DNA of 64,000 nt from the NCBI RefSeq assembly GCF_022458985.1, contig NC_061771.1, forward strand, positions 19,169,501-19,233,500, given 5' to 3'. Positions 10,401 through 19,600 of this stretch are shown piece after piece. Position numbers and translations under genes: made by a program. Numbering within the stretch: the first letter of the stretch is position 1; each line of letters begins with the position of its first letter. The notes under the pieces are model-generated. The model was not told the origin of the DNA and made no database searches. It worked only from the letters and a program-made list of their open reading frames with translations. This stretch comes from Mugil cephalus (lineage: Eukaryota; Chordata; Actinopteri; Mugiliformes; Mugilidae).

Positions 10401-11892
10401 AGATGTGATAAACCTCAAGAAAATTCAACAGGACAGCAGAAGAAGAATGAATGAAGAATCATGACAAAAAAATCATGACAAAAAAATACAAAACACAGTC
10501 AGACTTTTCAGAAAGAGATATTGTAGCCTGTGTGATACGAGGCCAACGATACCAGGATTTCAATATCGGTTCCAGAACGATACTTATGATACCAGATGTT
10601 TTAAAAACCAGTTTGAACAACAGCAAAAATACACTGGCATTACAACACAACTTTTAGATTCCATTTTACATTGATAATACAGATCCCTGACTGCTGTTAG
10701 ACAAAAAGCAACACACCCCGTGATTAGCTCCTCTCCATATAGTAACCACCACGTTCAATTCAAAGTGTCAAACAACAAATTCATACAACATATAAATGTC
10801 GTTAGGAAACCAAAATGTTAATATGTGAAAAATATCTTTGTATTAGACCCAGTTATAAAATAGACTATTTAACTTGAACTTTTTCCAAGCCATAACAAAG
10901 TTTTGTTCTAAATTCTTTATTATGACTTTGAAAAAGTTAAAATCATATTAACCATATATATTAAAACCATGTGTCTCATTTAAATAAGTATCCATTCTGG
11001 TTGACCCGTGCAGAGTTCTGTCCATCGTGAAACAGAGAACGAAGGAGAAGCAGAGATACGTCAGATGATTTATTTTTTGATATTCACATTAGCATTGATA
11101 TTAGCGTTTCAGTTGGTGCTAGAAATGTATGGAAGTTCGGTACCCAGCTCTGTCTTTGTCACACGTGTTTCAGCTTCTTACAGCTACTTAATAATTCATT
11201 TACATATTTTAGTTCATGAAATATGATGCATTATTTCAGATTAGATTATCCAACTGTGGGAAGTAGTAACTTGGAAAATGTGTCTGAAACAGACATTGCT
11301 CACAAATGAATTATATGCTGTACATCGCCGATATAAATGAGTGATAATTTAATTTGTGTGGTATTTGACCATTGAGCTACCACTGATTATAGTCAAATCA
11401 AGTCAATTTAATTTTTATTTCACTACCACAAATCCTAAATTTTCAAATAAATGAATAGATCTTTGACTCAGATCAGGAGAAATCCTTTTAATAAATTTTC
11501 ACGTACAGTTTAAATATAGAGGAAGATATTCTTTTATTAGTTTACAGCTGATGAGGTGGTTGGAACGACGCTGTAGTAACACACTGACACCACTAGATGT
11601 CACTGTGGTGCCACTGCCTATTAGAAAAGCTGTATATGAAGAACATAATGCTTCAGTATGTTTATTAACCTTTACAGCCTCCTCTATGTTTGTCAACCTT
11701 TATATCCCCATCAAAGAAAAATGAGAACACTTGAGAACACATTTTCTCTTTCCGAGTGTATAGAAGCTACATCCAAGTTTCAGTGAGTGTTTCCAGCTCT
11801 GACCTTTTCCTTTTATTGCTGTTTGTGAAGGGACCTCTCGAAGGAGCAAGTTGTTTGGAACCTTCCCAGGAAACTACGTGAAGCAGCTATAA
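2..11892 (+). CDS. SORBS2: SORBS2 (ArgBP2/nArgBP2) 3' part, 5' end outside window
   Basis: Sorbin and SH3 domain protein 2, an adaptor of stress fibres, Z-discs and (nArgBP2 form) dendritic spines; its SH3 domains bind proline-rich actin regulators and kinases such as Abl. Core exons read with consistent phase: <2-1433, 2604-2683, 3062-3108, 3451-3565, 3694-3825, 4734-4928, 9977-10014, 10238-10344, 11831-11892 (735 residues in window, TAA stop). Between 4928 and 9977 lie in-frame phase-0 exons (candidate 5860-5910; about 6252-7301; 8128-8595; 9726-9806) that can be included or skipped. SH3-1 has AIYDF, NWYEG and [11 protein letters not shown]3-2 has ARYNF, NWYEG and [11 protein letters not shown]3-3 has ALYNY, GWFVG and GTFPGNYVK. 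The big first exon matches the neuronal exon of human SORBS2 ([32 protein letters not shown]). SORBS1 is less likely: SH3-1 and SH3-3 agree better with SORBS2, and PDLIM3 is the next gene as in human. Confidence 0.93.
2604..3565 (+). CDS. SORBS2: SORBS2 exons carrying SH3-1
   Basis: Three exons: 2604-2683 ([17 protein letters not shown], the usual linker before SH3-1, phase 1 to 0), 3062-3108 ([15 protein letters not shown], first strand of the SH3) and 3451-3565 ([10 protein letters not shown] to SYVE). The splice joins keep one frame and produce a whole SH3 fold with ALYDY-like, NWYEG and GIFP motifs. The AA|G codon is split over the 3109-3450 intron, as expected for this family. Confidence 0.92.
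3694..4928 (+). CDS. SORBS2: SORBS2 exons carrying SH3-2
   Basis: Exon 3694-3825 encodes the RPPPPAH linker and the first half of SH3-2 ([21 protein letters not shown]). Exon 4734-4928 encodes the second half ([17 protein letters not shown] to [13 protein letters not shown]) and a Ser/His-rich tail ending [14 protein letters not shown]. Both exons are phase 0 at each end. The 908-bp intron between them holds an inverted-repeat element (3935-4557), so the two halves of one SH3 domain flank a transposon remnant. Confidence 0.93.
3935..4557. mobile_element. Inverted-repeat element, class not assigned
   Basis: The 17 bases TAGCTGGAGGCAAAACA at 3935-3951 recur as their exact reverse complement at 4541-4557. 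Similarity may reach further out on both sides (GAGGGGCGGGGC against GAGGTCGCGATGC). No coding capacity, so a non-autonomous element of about 620 bp inside the intron that splits SH3-2. Confidence 0.6.
5089..5693. mobile_element. TTAA-flanked MITE, copy 1
   Basis: Begins TTAACCTCCTGAGACCTGAG and ends with the imperfect inverse GGTCTCGGGATGTTAA. It shares internal blocks with copies 2-4 (GGGATTAGWAGGAC, CTAAGCATCATCTTTGAACA, GTCCTCAAACGAGTACTT, TTAATAA near CAACCATAAAA). TTAA target sites and CCT termini suggest a piggyBac-like origin, which is inference. It lies in a SORBS2 intron. Confidence 0.7.
5860..5910 (+). CDS. SORBS2: Candidate 51-nt SORBS2 cassette microexon
   Basis: A pyrimidine-rich acceptor (cttgttttgtag) and a strong donor (AAAAG|GTGAGT) enclose 51 bases with no stop in phase 0, the phase required between the exons ending at 4928 and starting near 6252. 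It would add 17 residues ([17 protein letters not shown]). I do not recall this peptide from a SORBS protein, and a chance pair of splice signals is possible. Confidence 0.35.
6252..7301 (+). CDS. SORBS2: SORBS2 long proline-rich linker exon
   Basis: Open for about 350 codons in phase 0, leaving at CCACAG|GTAGAG (phase 0); without that donor the frame stops at 7329-7331. The acceptor is uncertain: 6252 after TTCATGGAG, 6174 after TTTAAATAG and 6342 after GACCTGCAG all keep phase 0. The product is Pro/Ser-rich with a run of prolines (6608-6656 region) and two motifs that look selected: [16 protein letters not shown] near the start and [19 protein letters not shown] in the middle; it ends with an acidic [18 protein letters not shown] tail. 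It would lengthen the linker between SH3-2 and SH3-3. Confidence 0.72.
7458..7782. mobile_element. TTAA-flanked MITE, copy 2 (shortened)
   Basis: The termini are a perfect 13-bp inverted repeat next to TTAA on both sides: TTAACCTCCTGAGACCC at the left and GGGTCTCAGGAGGTTAA at the right. At 325 bp it lacks about half of the internal sequence of copy 1. Confidence 0.75.
8128..8595 (+). CDS. SORBS2: SORBS2 polyproline cassette exon
   Basis: Acceptor ccccttcag|GCTGAAGTC, donor CCAAAG|GTGAAG (8596) or the next one six bases on (AAG|GTAAAG at 8602); all phase 0. It encodes about 156 residues made of a CCG/CCT-coded run of more than 20 prolines followed by a Ser/Pro/His-rich stretch with many SPPxxxP-type SH3 ligands, ending HPGCRSPK. 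The bases on both sides lack stops in this frame only within the exon. The proline run could recruit profilin or EVH1 proteins, or bind the protein's own SH3 domains; this is inference. Confidence 0.7.
8926..9623. mobile_element. Inverted-repeat element with TAGGGCTGGG ends
   Basis: GTAGGGCTGGGTGGTA near 8935 is mirrored by GGTACCGCCCAGCCCTAC ending near 9614; the flanking GCTTTGA/TCAAAGC also pair. The termini resemble common hAT-type elements of fish genomes, but no clear 8-bp direct repeat is seen. No open frame of note. It lies in a SORBS2 intron. Confidence 0.6.
9726..9806 (+). CDS. SORBS2: SORBS2 27-residue cassette exon
   Basis: Acceptor ttgagcag|GATCCT and donor CGAAGG|GTAGGG give an 81-nt phase 0-0 exon encoding [19 protein letters not shown] and then LSPVRGRR. 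The basic, Ser/Pro-rich peptide sits directly before the exon at 9977 ([13 protein letters not shown]), which leads into SH3-3. It is a typical optional linker exon of the SORBS family. Confidence 0.75.
9977..11892 (+). CDS. SORBS2: SORBS2 C-terminal SH3-3 exons and stop
   Basis: Exons 9977-10014 ([12 protein letters not shown]), 10238-10344 ([20 protein letters not shown] to DDGWFVG) and 11831-11892 ([22 protein letters not shown] at 11890). Phases 0, 2, 1 join cleanly. SH3-3 is close to human SORBS2 at almost every position. The 1.5-kb intron before the last exon contains a degenerate repeat with GATACCA/GGTACC-like ends (about 10500-11150). Confidence 0.95.
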
Positions 11893-14020
11893 TGATGATT
11901 CCAGACGGCCCCTGTCACCCGTCCCTCTCAGCGAGACCTCCATCGCCCTCAGCACAGCAGCCGCAGGACAACGACAGAGACCCGCCGCACATTCATGCGT
12001 TTGTTTGCGTGCACGTGTGGCCCGTCAGCTTCACACAGACAGAATACCTAGCTGTAACTAGCCATCTTTAACGGAAGACTTCTATAAAATAATATTGTTT
12101 CTTTTTTTAATTCTTATCTTTTTACCCTTATTTTTCTATCACGGGGGAACCCAGACTCCAGTCAGTGACCTTTAACTTCTGACAGTGATGGAAGGAAATC
12201 GAAGGACTCCAGTGTTGCTTTTTCCTTCTGTTTCAACCTTTTAAGGGCAGTAAGATCACCAAGATCACACGTTGTTATTATTTGTTTCTGCAAAATTACA
12301 CAACCCTTACAATCAAATTTCAGTGTTCAGTGACTGACACGCCCAAAGACGTCCAGAGCAGAGAGTGTTGTATGAACAGTATTGTTGTGTGAGTTTTGCA
12401 GCCAAGCAGATGTTGCGTCATCATCATGTCAGGTAAAAGGACGTTACTCCGTACGGCTGCATGTGTCAATGTTATGTGTTACCCAGGATTTTCATTAGTT
12501 GATAAGAATTCATCAATATTATTGGTCACAATCACAAGTTATTTCTAGATATTACACCTGGGTACGTGGAGGAAGAATCACTTCACCTTCTAGTTTAAGA
12601 TTAGAAGACATTTTCAACTCGTTGGTTTTGATGTTTGGTCCTTCTCACGTTAGCATTGATGCACTTTAACAAAAATCTGTACACAAATTTGTGTTTGCTT
12701 TATTTTTAATCTCACTTCAGATTATTCTTTTTATTTTTTACACGCTAAAAGGTGACTGCGAGGCTTCAGGGGACGTGGCCATGTGTGAAAAGTGTACGCG
12801 TACTGACCCTTTAGGTATTATATTTATTAGAGGACGGACGCCGATCCACCTTTTTTCTTTTTCTTTTTTTTTTAGAAACGATGGGACGCCACATTGTTTT
12901 AACATATTTTAACAGCACCTACAGTAACTTACATTTTGAAGGATTGTTATTTTATTGTCAACTATGTCCAGATGAAAGAGACGAAATAACGTGATTTCGG
13001 CTGATGGGATATAATGAATTGCCAGTTTATGGTTAATGTTGAATTTATTTAAGACAGATACAGGTTAAGATAGGATATTATAAAAAGAAAAAAAAAAGTC
13101 AGTCATGTAACTGCAGTTTGTCCATTTGATCATACCCTTTTGTCAGAATGAGTGAGTAGTGTATCACTGTTTGTGTATTATTTGGAGTAATTGACAATTT
13201 CCATCTGAGCTCGTCATTCTCAGTCAACGTGTTTTTTTTTGTTTTTGTTTTGTTTTCCATTTTGTGTTGGACACTGACAACAGAACAATTGTTAAAGCAC
13301 CTTAAAATACGTTATCATTCACTGTCATTCACGTCACTCCCTGTCATTCACTATCTCGGCTGGTGTGAGAACACTATGTGCGTGTACGTGTGTGTCTGTG
13401 GTGTTTTTGTAAGCCTTTTGTATGAGAGCTGTAAAATGACCATCCACTTGCTTTATAAAGTCGGCATTTTCTCACCCACCATCACATTTGGTTTCCTCTC
13501 CTTCTTCATGTTTTTTCATCAGTGGTGCTATTTCACCTCTTTTTGTGTTTATATAGTAGCCGAGCGCGTGTGTAGGACACTGAGAGTCGGACTGAATTCA
13601 CTGTAGGTAGACTGAGTGGAGTTGGTGATCGCTGCCTTACATCCAACTCGCTAATTTAATAGCCATGTACATGTAAACCTCTTCTGTGATGCAAAAAAAA
13701 AAAATAATAATAATCATTTATGCATATGTAGTCTAGGAAACAGGAAAGTGTGCACAGAGCATAATCACAAACTCTTCAGTGTTTGAACATACAGTTGTTG
13801 TGAGCCTTTGATACAAATGTAAGAACAGATTTAGACGCAAAAAGACATGAATTTGTCTCCCGATATGTTTATACATGTAATGAAAATGTAAATCTTATAT
13901 GTTAGTCATGTTAATATCAGACTCAGTGCACACTCTTGGACCTAAGTATTTCTACAATATCTTAGCATTTGTTGGATGATTTTACTGGCTGTATTGCTAA
14001 TAAATTCCAACTGGTAGATT
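11893..14020 (+). other. SORBS2: Probable SORBS2 3'UTR
   Basis: No open coding exon is visible. The AT-rich sequence runs from the stop codon to an AATAAA at 13999-14004, which is the best poly(A) signal before a MITE begins at about 14062. The end is inferred from that signal alone. Confidence 0.5.
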
Positions 14021-14061
14021 GAAGCATTTCTAATATTTTTTCTTTTCAGTTGAAAAGAAGA

Positions 14062-14651
14062 ACGTTCCTGAGACCTGAGCTTTTGTTGTTGTTGTTGGTG
14101 GAGGTGGTATGCATTTTTAATTTCTCCATTTCTCTTTATTTAGGATTAGTAGGACCTAAGAACTAAAAACTAAGCATCGTCTTTGAACAGGAAGTAGTTT
14201 TAGGGGAAAAAAATATGTCCTCATGTGTGGACACTGGAATTATTTTACTCAATATTATAATAAGATCACCAATATGTAACAAAATATAAAACTGTTAATT
14301 TTCATATTTGAATGTTGCTATGCCAAAGCAGAACCACAAATAATGAAGTCCCAGTGTCCTCAGTTGAGTACTTGTTAATTAATGAAGTTATAGCTCGTTA
14401 TTATTGATAGAATTTGCTTTTCATATTAAACTAGAAAAGTTAATAAATATAAATATTTTTCAACTGTAAAATTTGATGAGACTTTGTACGTTGTCCACTT
14501 TTGTTAAGGGATCAGCTACAGAAAGAATCCATGTTTCTACACCAACTAGTATCTAGTTATGAGAATAAAAGTTGAAATAGCAGAATAAGAAGCTGCCACA
14601 AACCTAAAAATGAACGTCCCTATATGAGGACGCAGGGTCTCAGGGGGTTAA
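14062..14651. mobile_element. TTAA-flanked MITE, copy 3
   Basis: Left end CGTTCCTGAGACCTGAGC, right end GGGTCTCAGGGGGTTAA. Its inside shares CTAAGCATCGTCTTTGAACA, GTCCTCAGTTGAGTACTTG and GAGGACGCAGGGTCTCAG with the other copies. The left TTAA is degraded. It starts just past the probable SORBS2 poly(A) site. Confidence 0.7.
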
Positions 14652-16626
14652 GAAGTACGTGTGTATGTGTTTCACCTTCAAACCGCACATCTTCCTACTG
14701 ACAACATAACAACACATTAAAAGGATGAGGATTAAATGTCCATCACAGTTTAAAATTTCCAACCAATAAAATGTATGAAACTGCTTTTCAGCCCTAGTTG
14801 TTATAAGGATTATAAATCAGATTCAGGTTTTTGCCTGTAATATAAACAAAAAAGGTTGTGGAAACATGTGTGAACTGTTACTGGAAATAGATTATTGTAA
14901 TCTGTTATAGGAAGCAATGTCGTCCTATGAGTGCTTCCCTTATTTAACCGCTGGTTTCCTTGTGCTGGTGAATCCGAAATGCACTGTTGGATTGTAAAGG
15001 GTTCGTATAGATGGTGGATTTTGTGGGGTGACTCTACATGGCGCCTCCTTTTGTTTAAATCATAGGTCTTCGACAGGGGGGCGCGACCCCTAGAGGTGCC
15101 GCGGAGTACTTCAGGGGCTCTGCAAAATCTTTGGTTGAAGAGACATTTTTAATATACATATATTATTTATTTTAACCCCTAAATTTAAATGAGTTTAAAT
15201 GCACATTAACATGAATTCATCACTTTAGTAAAGGGATAATCTGAGGTTCTCTTTCAGTCAACATTTCACTTCACACAGCGCACGGTTTCGCACAGAGCGT
15301 CACACTAGCCGAGACCTGTCACACAGTAGGCCCCACCCCTATCGCTGCTGAGCCAATCACGAGGCCGCATATTACATAATGACTCTGTCAAGTTCATCTA
15401 TTGGCCGAGAGCCTATTCAGTCCCCAGGTGGAATCCGGAGACATGCTGCAGAAGAGAAGCTAACAGTGCAGCTAGCTCCTATCAGCAGACTACTGAGGTC
15501 AAAATGTTTTGTCCTACTACATTTAGCTGTGTTTAAAGGTAAAGGTATGTATGTTTATGGCGGTTACACATTTGAAATTTGAACCTGTATTGTTTGAATA
15601 GCTTAATATTGAATGAAACTGATAATAATAGTAATGTATATTTATAAATAGCACTAGGCTGAGCTTAATATAGAACACATATAGTAGGTGGGTAATCTCT
15701 CCATCAGTTTGGGGGGCCTGAAAAAAGCGTTGAAGACCTCTGTTTTAAATGCTTTAAAGCCTCCCCCCAGCTCAGACTGTAATCCCACCGGAGCTGACCC
15801 CAGAAGAGGTGATGACATATATTACACATTGTGTTGACACAATACTACAGAAAGCAGATTTTTCATCACTTTCGATACTGTGCAGACATGTGCAGGCATG
15901 CGGCGAGCAGAGAAAGATAGACTGTCGGCTCTAAAACACTTTGTAGGTTTGAGGAAGTCTTGATAAACAATGCTTTTTTATATAAATACAAAAAATTACC
16001 TGGTTTCATGTAGTCAGATAAAGGGAAAAAAAAGGACGTATGATTGACAATGGAACTGAATAGTTATTGAGATTAGGAGTGAGAGTTCTGGGTCCCATCC
16101 AGATCAATAGTGGCTGGAATGTGCCTGCGAGAACTTCTGGGCCTCGGAGACGAGCTTCGCCTCCAGACCAAATAAGGACAGGAGCAGCAAGACCCGTCAA
16201 CCAGAGCGAGAGGAGGCCAGCCAGACCTTAGCTGAGCTGCCTGGGGATGAGAAACACTGAGTGTGGGCTGGTTTACATCTCCGCTCTGTCCCCCAAGTGT
16301 CCTTATAGGTAAGGAGTGGCTGCCATGCTTCAGCTGTTTGAGATTTCAGAGACAAGACGCTGCATCTACATAGAAGGAAGGAGAAATAAAAGAGATTAAA
16401 ATGTGACGGGTGAATGTAGCGAGCTTGCGCCGGTGGTACAGACTGAGAGCAAGAGAGTCAGTTCACAAAATCTGACCGATTACCTCACTCATGGGGAGGG
16501 GTCTGTCCTTTCTCCTCCCCCCCTTGGACTCCCACCTCCCCCCACATGGTTCAAAATCTCCATCACTTTGATATTCCTTTGCAGTTTGCCGTGCGTGCTG
16601 TTGGGGAGACTAAAGATTAAAGGGTC
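14652..16626. other. Spacer between SORBS2 and PDLIM3
   Basis: Apart from the hAT-like element at 15061-15742 I see no gene. The last 300 bases before the PDLIM3 start must hold its promoter or 5'UTR, but no TATA box or other site stands out well enough to call. Confidence 0.5.
15061..15742. mobile_element. hAT-like non-autonomous element with 8-bp target duplication
   Basis: Ends CATAGGTCTTCGAC (left) and CGTTGAAGACCTCTG (right) are imperfect inverted repeats matching the CAGAGGT type of hAT termini. The flanks GTTTAAAT (15053-15060) and TTTTAAAT (15743-15750) agree at 7 of 8 positions, the target-site size of hAT elements. No transposase frame is visible. Confidence 0.7.
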
Positions 16627-19600
16627 ATGCCAGTTAATGTGGTGTTGAACGGGCCGCCTCCCTGGGGTTTCCGCCTAACAGGAGGAAAGGACTTCAACCA
16701 GCCCCTGACCATCTCCAGGGTGAGTGAGTGATAAGATGATTCTGTTAGAAGGACAGAGGCAAAGCAGACTGCTCATTTTTTTTCTTTTAACAATCTAATT
16801 TAAGATTTGGCAGTATTTCTCCTCTTGTTTCCCCTCCTCTGGTCCGGTCCAGTCTAGAGGAATCGATGTTTGCTTTGGTATCAGCAGCATTGTTTCCAGG
16901 AGGGTTGATTCTGGAAACTGTCTGCCGCTCTATGGAGCTTGCACCTGTGCCACAGTAAATGCAACAGGCTTAGATACAAATAGCAACTTACATTGTACCC
17001 TGACATGTGCACATACCCATATGCTCGTCTCACTGAGTGGATTTCAGAAGGAACAACGTGGACGCACGCTCTTAACCTGCAGCGCGTGTGGATGGGTCCA
17101 ACTGGAACCTGATGAACTTTGCACAAACCTCCATAAAGGCTGAAACGTTACAGAGCATTCACGCCGGCAGAGCGCGAGCCAACGCCAAGAAGAATAGATG
17201 TGTCATGGATTGAAGCGATGAGCACGGTGTTGGGTCTACTATAAAAAGTGCAGCTGTTCAGTAGATGGTAAACGCTGGCTCAATTTACAGCATCATGCAG
17301 CTTATCATCTCAAACTGTCAGCACAGGCAGCGCTGAGAGATGAGGGGTAACACGTGTGGAGGAAAACTTTAACTGTTAAGCGTTGCAGAATAGCAGCTAC
17401 GTTACACAAAAACCTGTGGGCGAGGAAATGAAAAGGGAAACTAAAAGGGAGTTATCTTCATCTGTCATGAAAAGGAGGATCTCTGGGAACAAATGTGCTA
17501 TTTCCTGTTAATACAAAGTGCAACTAAACAACTGAAGCACCAAGCGTTCAAAAAAAGAAAAAAGAAAACGTCCAAGTTTGTTGACTTTTTGTTGGTGAGG
17601 GTCAGCTGTTAAAGTAAACAGTGTAATTATAGAACTGAGACAGAGGACAGTTGGCCCAGATTCGGACAAAGACAAGAAGCGAGGAAGTTTGTCTTTTGCG
17701 CTCAACACTTGAATAATGTTGCAAAATAGTTTTTTTTTTTTAACCAGAACCGTCATCTTTTCCCAAACATAAACCTAATAAAAATTGCAAATGCCTAAAC
17801 CTAGCCAAGCTGTAAAGCTGTCAACTGAATCTCAAAACAACACGTCAACATTGATTTCACTTGGTGGAAAAAAAAAAACAGCATTTTATTTACCACAATC
17901 TCCTCTTTTCACTTTTTTCTGAACACCATACCTTAATTCCTTAAGCCTTTCAAGATTCAAAATGATCCCATACATGTGGGAAACACAAGCAAGAAGTCTT
18001 TAGTTGGGCTTTCAGTTAGTTTTAGTCTCTGTGCCAAGCTAAGCTAAGCTAAGCTACACGACTCCTGTATTAGCTTCTTAATGAACAGGCAGACTCTTAC
18101 ATACTCGTGAAATGATGAAAAACAAAACTAGGCTGCGTCAAGAAAAACTCTCAGAACAAAGAAAAAAACAAACTGCATCTAACTTTCGGAAACATAATGA
18201 AATGATTACATCATATCGACAGTTGTGTCTCCATCAGAGCTCAGGCTAATTTGTGGGCTGAATCCCCTGAGTCACACAGCGTCAGATGAGAAGAGCCCAG
18301 TAATCCCTCTCTGCTGGTATTACGTGCATCTATATTTAGGGGAAAGACCTCAAGAATTACTGGGTAAAAAGCACAGTTAGGTCACAAAGTACCAGCTCCA
18401 TCCAGTAACCTGCCACCTGTTGTGTTAAGGGACACTCAGAAAGGCCTGTGTGAGCACGGTGATGAGAGAAAACTAGGATGTACGAGTAAAGGAGGGGAAC
18501 CAGTATGTGACTAGGAATACAAGAAGGAGACCTTAAAGAGAGGTCAGAGAAAAGAAGTTATTTCTGTGTTTATGCAACAAATGAAAGGACTTATCCATGC
18601 AGTAAACTCACATGCTTCACTCAAACACAGACGAATCCAGCGACTCCACTACACTGCCATTTTTGGTCAGGAACATCCTCCTCTGTGTGACCTGCTGGTG
18701 TTCCCAGCTGGTCGGGGAAAGTAAACACAAGTGGTTATCATCCTTTAAAGCCTTAAAGGGGCACTGCAGCTAATCATCAGTGTTGTCAAGTTGAGGAAAT
18801 AACTCCAGTTATCTCACCAGGTTGGATTAAGCTTGATGTCTAAACATTATTCACTTATCAAAAACATGTGCTATAAACTCAAGGGACAGGGTTTTATAGA
18901 TGAGATGATAGAGTTGTTAATCTCTTACAGCTTTAATAGTGGAATTAATTGGTTTGGCTGAACAACAAGTTGTAAACACAGCGCTATCAAGTCATCACCA
19001 GACCAGAGGTGGGTAGCATACAAGTGTACTCAAGAACTTTATTAATATTACTCATGTAGATATAAAAGTAGTATTCCAAATAAATTACTCAAGTGTAAAA
19101 AAGTATTTGGCGAAATATTACTGAAGTACTGAGTAACGTTTGATTGTTCTTTTTTAGAAATTATGTTGATAGAGTAAATTTAAAAAAAATCAAATTCCAA
19201 ATAATGAAATAAAAAATACTAAAAAATAAATAATATCTTTTTAAAATAACAAACACATTTCCAAATCAACACTTTTTGACAGCTATTCCTCCCGCCACAG
19301 TTTGTTGGTGGTCATGTGACCACACGGCTACACCTGATTGGTGGAACACACTCTGTGTCCGAAATCGTTCACTCACTCCCTAATCCCTGCTACCTGCTAC
19401 CCATGTACTGTAGCGCTGGTGAGCTCAAACCCAACAACTTTCGGACATTACACGTATCATCGTTTGACGCGCAGTTAATGACGTCACTGTCGTTGCATTA
19501 TTACGTGTCAGACTGCCGCGGCTCCCCTGGTTTCCCATTATAATTTACTCGTTACTAAAACGTGATGATTTTTTGAACACATTTTTGTGATCTTAATGAA

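Noticed and set aside
15379-15582. 67-codon open frame near 15.4 kb
   Set aside because: Lies inside the hAT-like non-autonomous element and resembles no transposase.
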